Assembly: GCA_947364965.1 (NCBI GenBank)
Contig: CANAUU010000016.1
Coordinates: forward strand, 1 to 14,381
DNA: 14,381 nt
Source of the DNA: an uncultured Candidatus Saccharibacteria bacterium
GTDB lineage: Bacteria > Patescibacteriota > Saccharimonadia > Saccharimonadales > Saccharimonadaceae
Reading direction: 5' to 3'
Shown: one piece after another, positions 12,805 through 14,381 of the stretch
Position numbering within the stretch: position 1 is the stretch's first letter
How the letters are laid out: every line of letters starts with the position of its first letter
Position numbers and translations under genes: made by a program
Notes under the pieces: generated by a model
The model's database searches: none
Told to the model about the DNA's origin: nothing
Seen by the model: the letters and a program-made list of their open reading frames with translations, nothing else

Positions 12805-13866
12805 TTATTTAACAATCGTAAGCGAAATCTTGCGACCGTCTTTATCAATGTCCAGAATCTTAAACTTCTTGCGCTCGTTCAAGGTGAAAACCTTCTCTGG
12901 GTCAACATCATTGCCGTTCCCAAGCTCAGAAACGTGCACCAACGCCTCGACCGCCGGAGAAATCTGTACAAAAGCACCAAACGGAGTAATCCGCGTAATC
13001 GTACCCTCGACCTCATCCCCACGCTTCAAGCTCTCAACCTCAGACAGCCACGGATCTTCCGTTAGCTGCTTCATCGAAAGCGAAAGGCGCTCCTTATCAA
13101 TTGCGATAATCTTCGCATCAACCGTCTCACCAACCTTCACATAATCAGACGGATTGTTCACACGCTCCCAAGAAATCTCGGAAATGTGAATCAAACCTTC
13201 GACGCCATCAACGTTCACGAAAGCACCAAAGTCCACCACGCCAGTCACCACGCCCTTCACGACGTCGCCAACATGGAGCTCCGCAAAACGCTCCGCGAGG
13301 CCATCTTTGACCGCCTCTTTCTCTGAGAAAATCAACTTATTGTCTTTGCGATTAGCGTCCAAAATGCGCACTTTCATCGGTTTGCCAACCAACGAGTTCA
13401 AGCGCTGCAAGATTTCATCCTTGTCCGCCGAACCCACGCGCGGATAATGCTCCGCCGAGAGTTGAGAAACTGGCAAGAAACCACGAATCCCTTCGTATTC
13501 CGCAAGCAAACCGCCGCGGTTCGCATCAAACGGCGTCACCTCAATCACTTCAGCGCCATCGAGACGAGCCTGGATTTCATCCCAACCCTTCTCCTTCGCC
13601 GCTTTGCGAAGCGACAGCAAGATGCTCCCGTCACCCATTTCCGCTTCAATCACCGAAGCCGTCACTTCGTCGCCAACGTTCAAGTTGCGTGCGAAAGACA
13701 CCTCGCGACGAGGCACCACACCGACGCCGCGCGCACCTAGGTCAATCAAAACCTCATGCTTGCGCATCGACAAGACGTGTCCGGTCACCGTCTCCCCCAC
13801 AACTGCCCGCTTGACGCCCTCGGCACCTTCCAGCAGTTCATCCATTGTTAATTTGGCATTTGCCAT
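12805..13866 (-). CDS. rpsA: Ribosomal protein S1 (four S1 domains)
   Basis: 353 aa from ATG 13866, with AAAGGA 11 nt upstream. A frame extension to 13911 runs back through the leader stem and has no SD. Four OB-fold S1 repeats lie at about 24-90, 105-175, 195-262 and 279-350. Repeats 3 (GDVVKGVVTGVVDFGAFV...GLIHISEI) and 4 (GDEVEGTITRITPFGAFV...ALVHVSEL) are the most canonical; repeat 2 is degenerate. S1 binds single-stranded mRNA on the small ribosomal subunit and helps initiation, which matters in a genome with many SD-less starts. Four repeats, against six in E. coli, is usual for Gram-positive-like and CPR bacteria. It has its own promoter, structured leader and terminator, so it is monocistronic. 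Confidence 0.93.
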   Translation of the reverse strand: MANAKLTMDELLEGAEGVKRAVVGETVTGHVLSMRKHEVLIDLGARGVGVVPRREVSFARNLNVGDEVTASVIEAEMGDGSILLSLRKAAKEKGWDEIQARLDGAEVIEVTPFDANRGGLLAEYEGIRGFLPVSQLSAEHYPRVGSADKDEILQRLNSLVGKPMKVRILDANRKDNKLIFSEKEAVKDGLAERFAELHVGDVVKGVVTGVVDFGAFVNVDGVEGLIHISEISWERVNNPSDYVKVGETVDAKIIAIDKERLSLSMKQLTEDPWLSEVESLKRGDEVEGTITRITPFGAFVQISPAVEALVHVSELGNGNDVDPEKVFTLNERKKFKILDIDKDGRKISLTIVK

Positions 13867-13981
13867 ATATTTATATATCCTTTCTTCAGGCCCGTTCAGG
13901 CATCCACTCAAACCTATCAGAAACCCACCCTTCCGTCTAATTTCTCGCAGTTTCAGTACTCCTGAACGAGCCCAAAATCTA
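13867..13981 (-). ncRNA. Structured leader of the S1 mRNA
   Basis: In the ~115-nt leader, 13961-13972 and 13889-13900 form a perfect 12-bp stem (GGCUCGUUCAGG with CCUGAACGGGCC, one U-G pair) enclosing 60 nt. The stem ends 5 nt before the SD AAAGGA (13878-13883). This is a plausible site for S1 autoregulation. No known family is recognised. Confidence 0.5.
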
Positions 13982-13987
13982 CTTTCA

Positions 13988-14016
13988 ATTATATCAAACT
14001 TTTCCGCCCCTGTCTA
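13988..14016 (-). promoter_or_regulatory. Promoter of the S1 gene
   Basis: Minus strand: TAGACA (14011-14016), exactly 17 nt, TATAAT (13988-13993), with TGA giving an extended -10. Predicted start near 13981. Confidence 0.8.
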
Positions 14017-14063
14017 GGTTTTCTCATCAACAGATTAACCATATTTTCGCAAACAAAAATCTA

Positions 14064-14072
14064 TGCTATAAT
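14064..14072 (+). promoter_or_regulatory. Extended -10 promoter upstream of the 32-bp array
   Basis: TGCTATAAT on the + strand in the context ATGCTATAATTC, which recurs at the far end of the array (14203-14214). Transcription would run into the array toward the contig end; no gene follows within the window. Confidence 0.5.
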
Positions 14073-14094
14073 TCTTATGTAAACCGCTTCAAAA

Positions 14095-14222
14095 GATCGT
14101 TTTTGAGCGAAAACCTTCCCAAATCGGATAGTTTTTGAGCAAGTCATTCTCACGAGCGGATAATTTTTGATAAACTCGCTTTTCTCAGCGAATGGTTTTT
14201 GAATGCTATAATTCACAAGTTT
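14095..14222 (+). repeat. Four 32-bp units with a conserved GTTTTTGA core
   Basis: Units start at 14095, 14127, 14159 and 14191. The core G/A-TTTTTGA falls at 14099, 14131, 14163 and 14195, exactly 32 bp apart. The first three units end in CG and begin with GAT; the rest varies. Each TTGA plus the next unit's GATA resembles a -35/-10 pair with an 18-nt spacer. The last unit runs into TGCTATAAT (14204-14212). Confidence 0.75.
14204..14212 (+). promoter_or_regulatory. Extended -10 promoter at the end of the array
   Basis: TGCTATAAT reading rightwards, directly after the fourth TTTTTGA. The sequence after it (14223-14333) has no frame I would call, so the target gene probably lies beyond the contig end. 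Confidence 0.55.
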
Positions 14223-14333
14223 ATTTCCCGAACAAACTCACAAAAACCGAACTTAAATCCACCATCTTGACTACAATCTTGCAACCCTAACGATACGGCC
14301 GGCCCACATGCCTCGCGCCCAACCCTACAACCC

Positions 14334-14381
14334 AGATCGGAAGAGCGTCGTGTAGGGAAAGAGTGTGTCAGTACGTGTAGA
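14334..14381. other. Illumina adapter and i5 index, not genomic
   Basis: 14334-14366 is the 33-base TruSeq read-through adapter (AGATCGGAAGAGCGTCGTGT and the rest). Then come an 8-base index GTCAGTAC and GTGTAGA, the start of the P5 arm. Genomic sequence ends at 14333 or slightly before. Confidence 0.97.

Noticed and set aside
14095..14222. CRISPR array
   Set aside because: The conserved part is only about 8-12 bp, units are 32 bp in all, and there are no cas genes nearby.

Overview
The window is one contig end to end. The last ~48 bases are Illumina adapter and index, and base 1 cuts an open gene. Two chromosomal flanks (1-2025 and about 10407-14333) are GC-rich and strongly C-skewed on the + strand. 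They enclose an AT-richer insertion of about 8.4 kb (2026-10406). The right flank carries a small four-repeat ribosomal protein S1, an ATPase/DUF4325 regulator and a DUF2726 membrane protein. Together with frequent SD-less starts and TGnTATAAT promoters this suggests a Candidate Phyla Radiation bacterium, most likely Saccharibacteria (TM7). That assignment is inference; no taxonomic marker was searched.

Layout: 1-1652 (-) is an open-ended secreted surface protein with GGET repeats, preceded by a long leader. 2026-10406 is an integrated mobile element lying against the 3' end of a tRNA-Asn gene (10399-10473, -). From left to right it carries the displaced 3' end of its own integrase gene, a coiled-coil membrane protein, an HTH protein, two tiny coupled minus-strand genes, a type II restriction-modification pair (5-methylcytosine methyltransferase with a highly structured leader, then a PD-(D/E)XK endonuclease), a winged-helix protein, a 51-aa protein, a SpoVG-like protein, a filamentous-phage-gpII-like replication initiator interrupted by an in-frame UGA, and a large serine recombinase. 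10474-14333 is host again: DUF2726 protein (+), HTH/ATPase/DUF4325 protein (-), S1 (-), and a 32-bp periodic array at the contig end.

The strongest discovery is at the element ends. Both ends carry the 8-bp core TGGCTCCC, which at the right end is the CCA tail, discriminator and first acceptor bases of the tRNA. The recombinase reading frame crosses this core. In the integrated state it runs antisense into the tRNA and stops in the anticodon (517 aa). If the element is circularised at the core, the same frame continues without interruption into 2034-2148 at the far left end and gives a 544-aa protein with a different C-terminus. So attP lies inside the integrase gene, and integration swaps the end of the integrase. 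This fixes the element boundaries to the base and suggests a state-dependent recombinase.

The parts fit an integrative plasmid or phage-like element: the gpII-like Rep and SpoVG for single-strand replication, the serine recombinase for tRNA-site integration, and the R-M system (perhaps also the membrane protein) as stabilising or defence cargo. The methyltransferase leader contains repeated complementary segments that can pair in mutually exclusive ways, one of which would cover the start codon. This may replace the usual R-M controller protein, for which no gene is seen.
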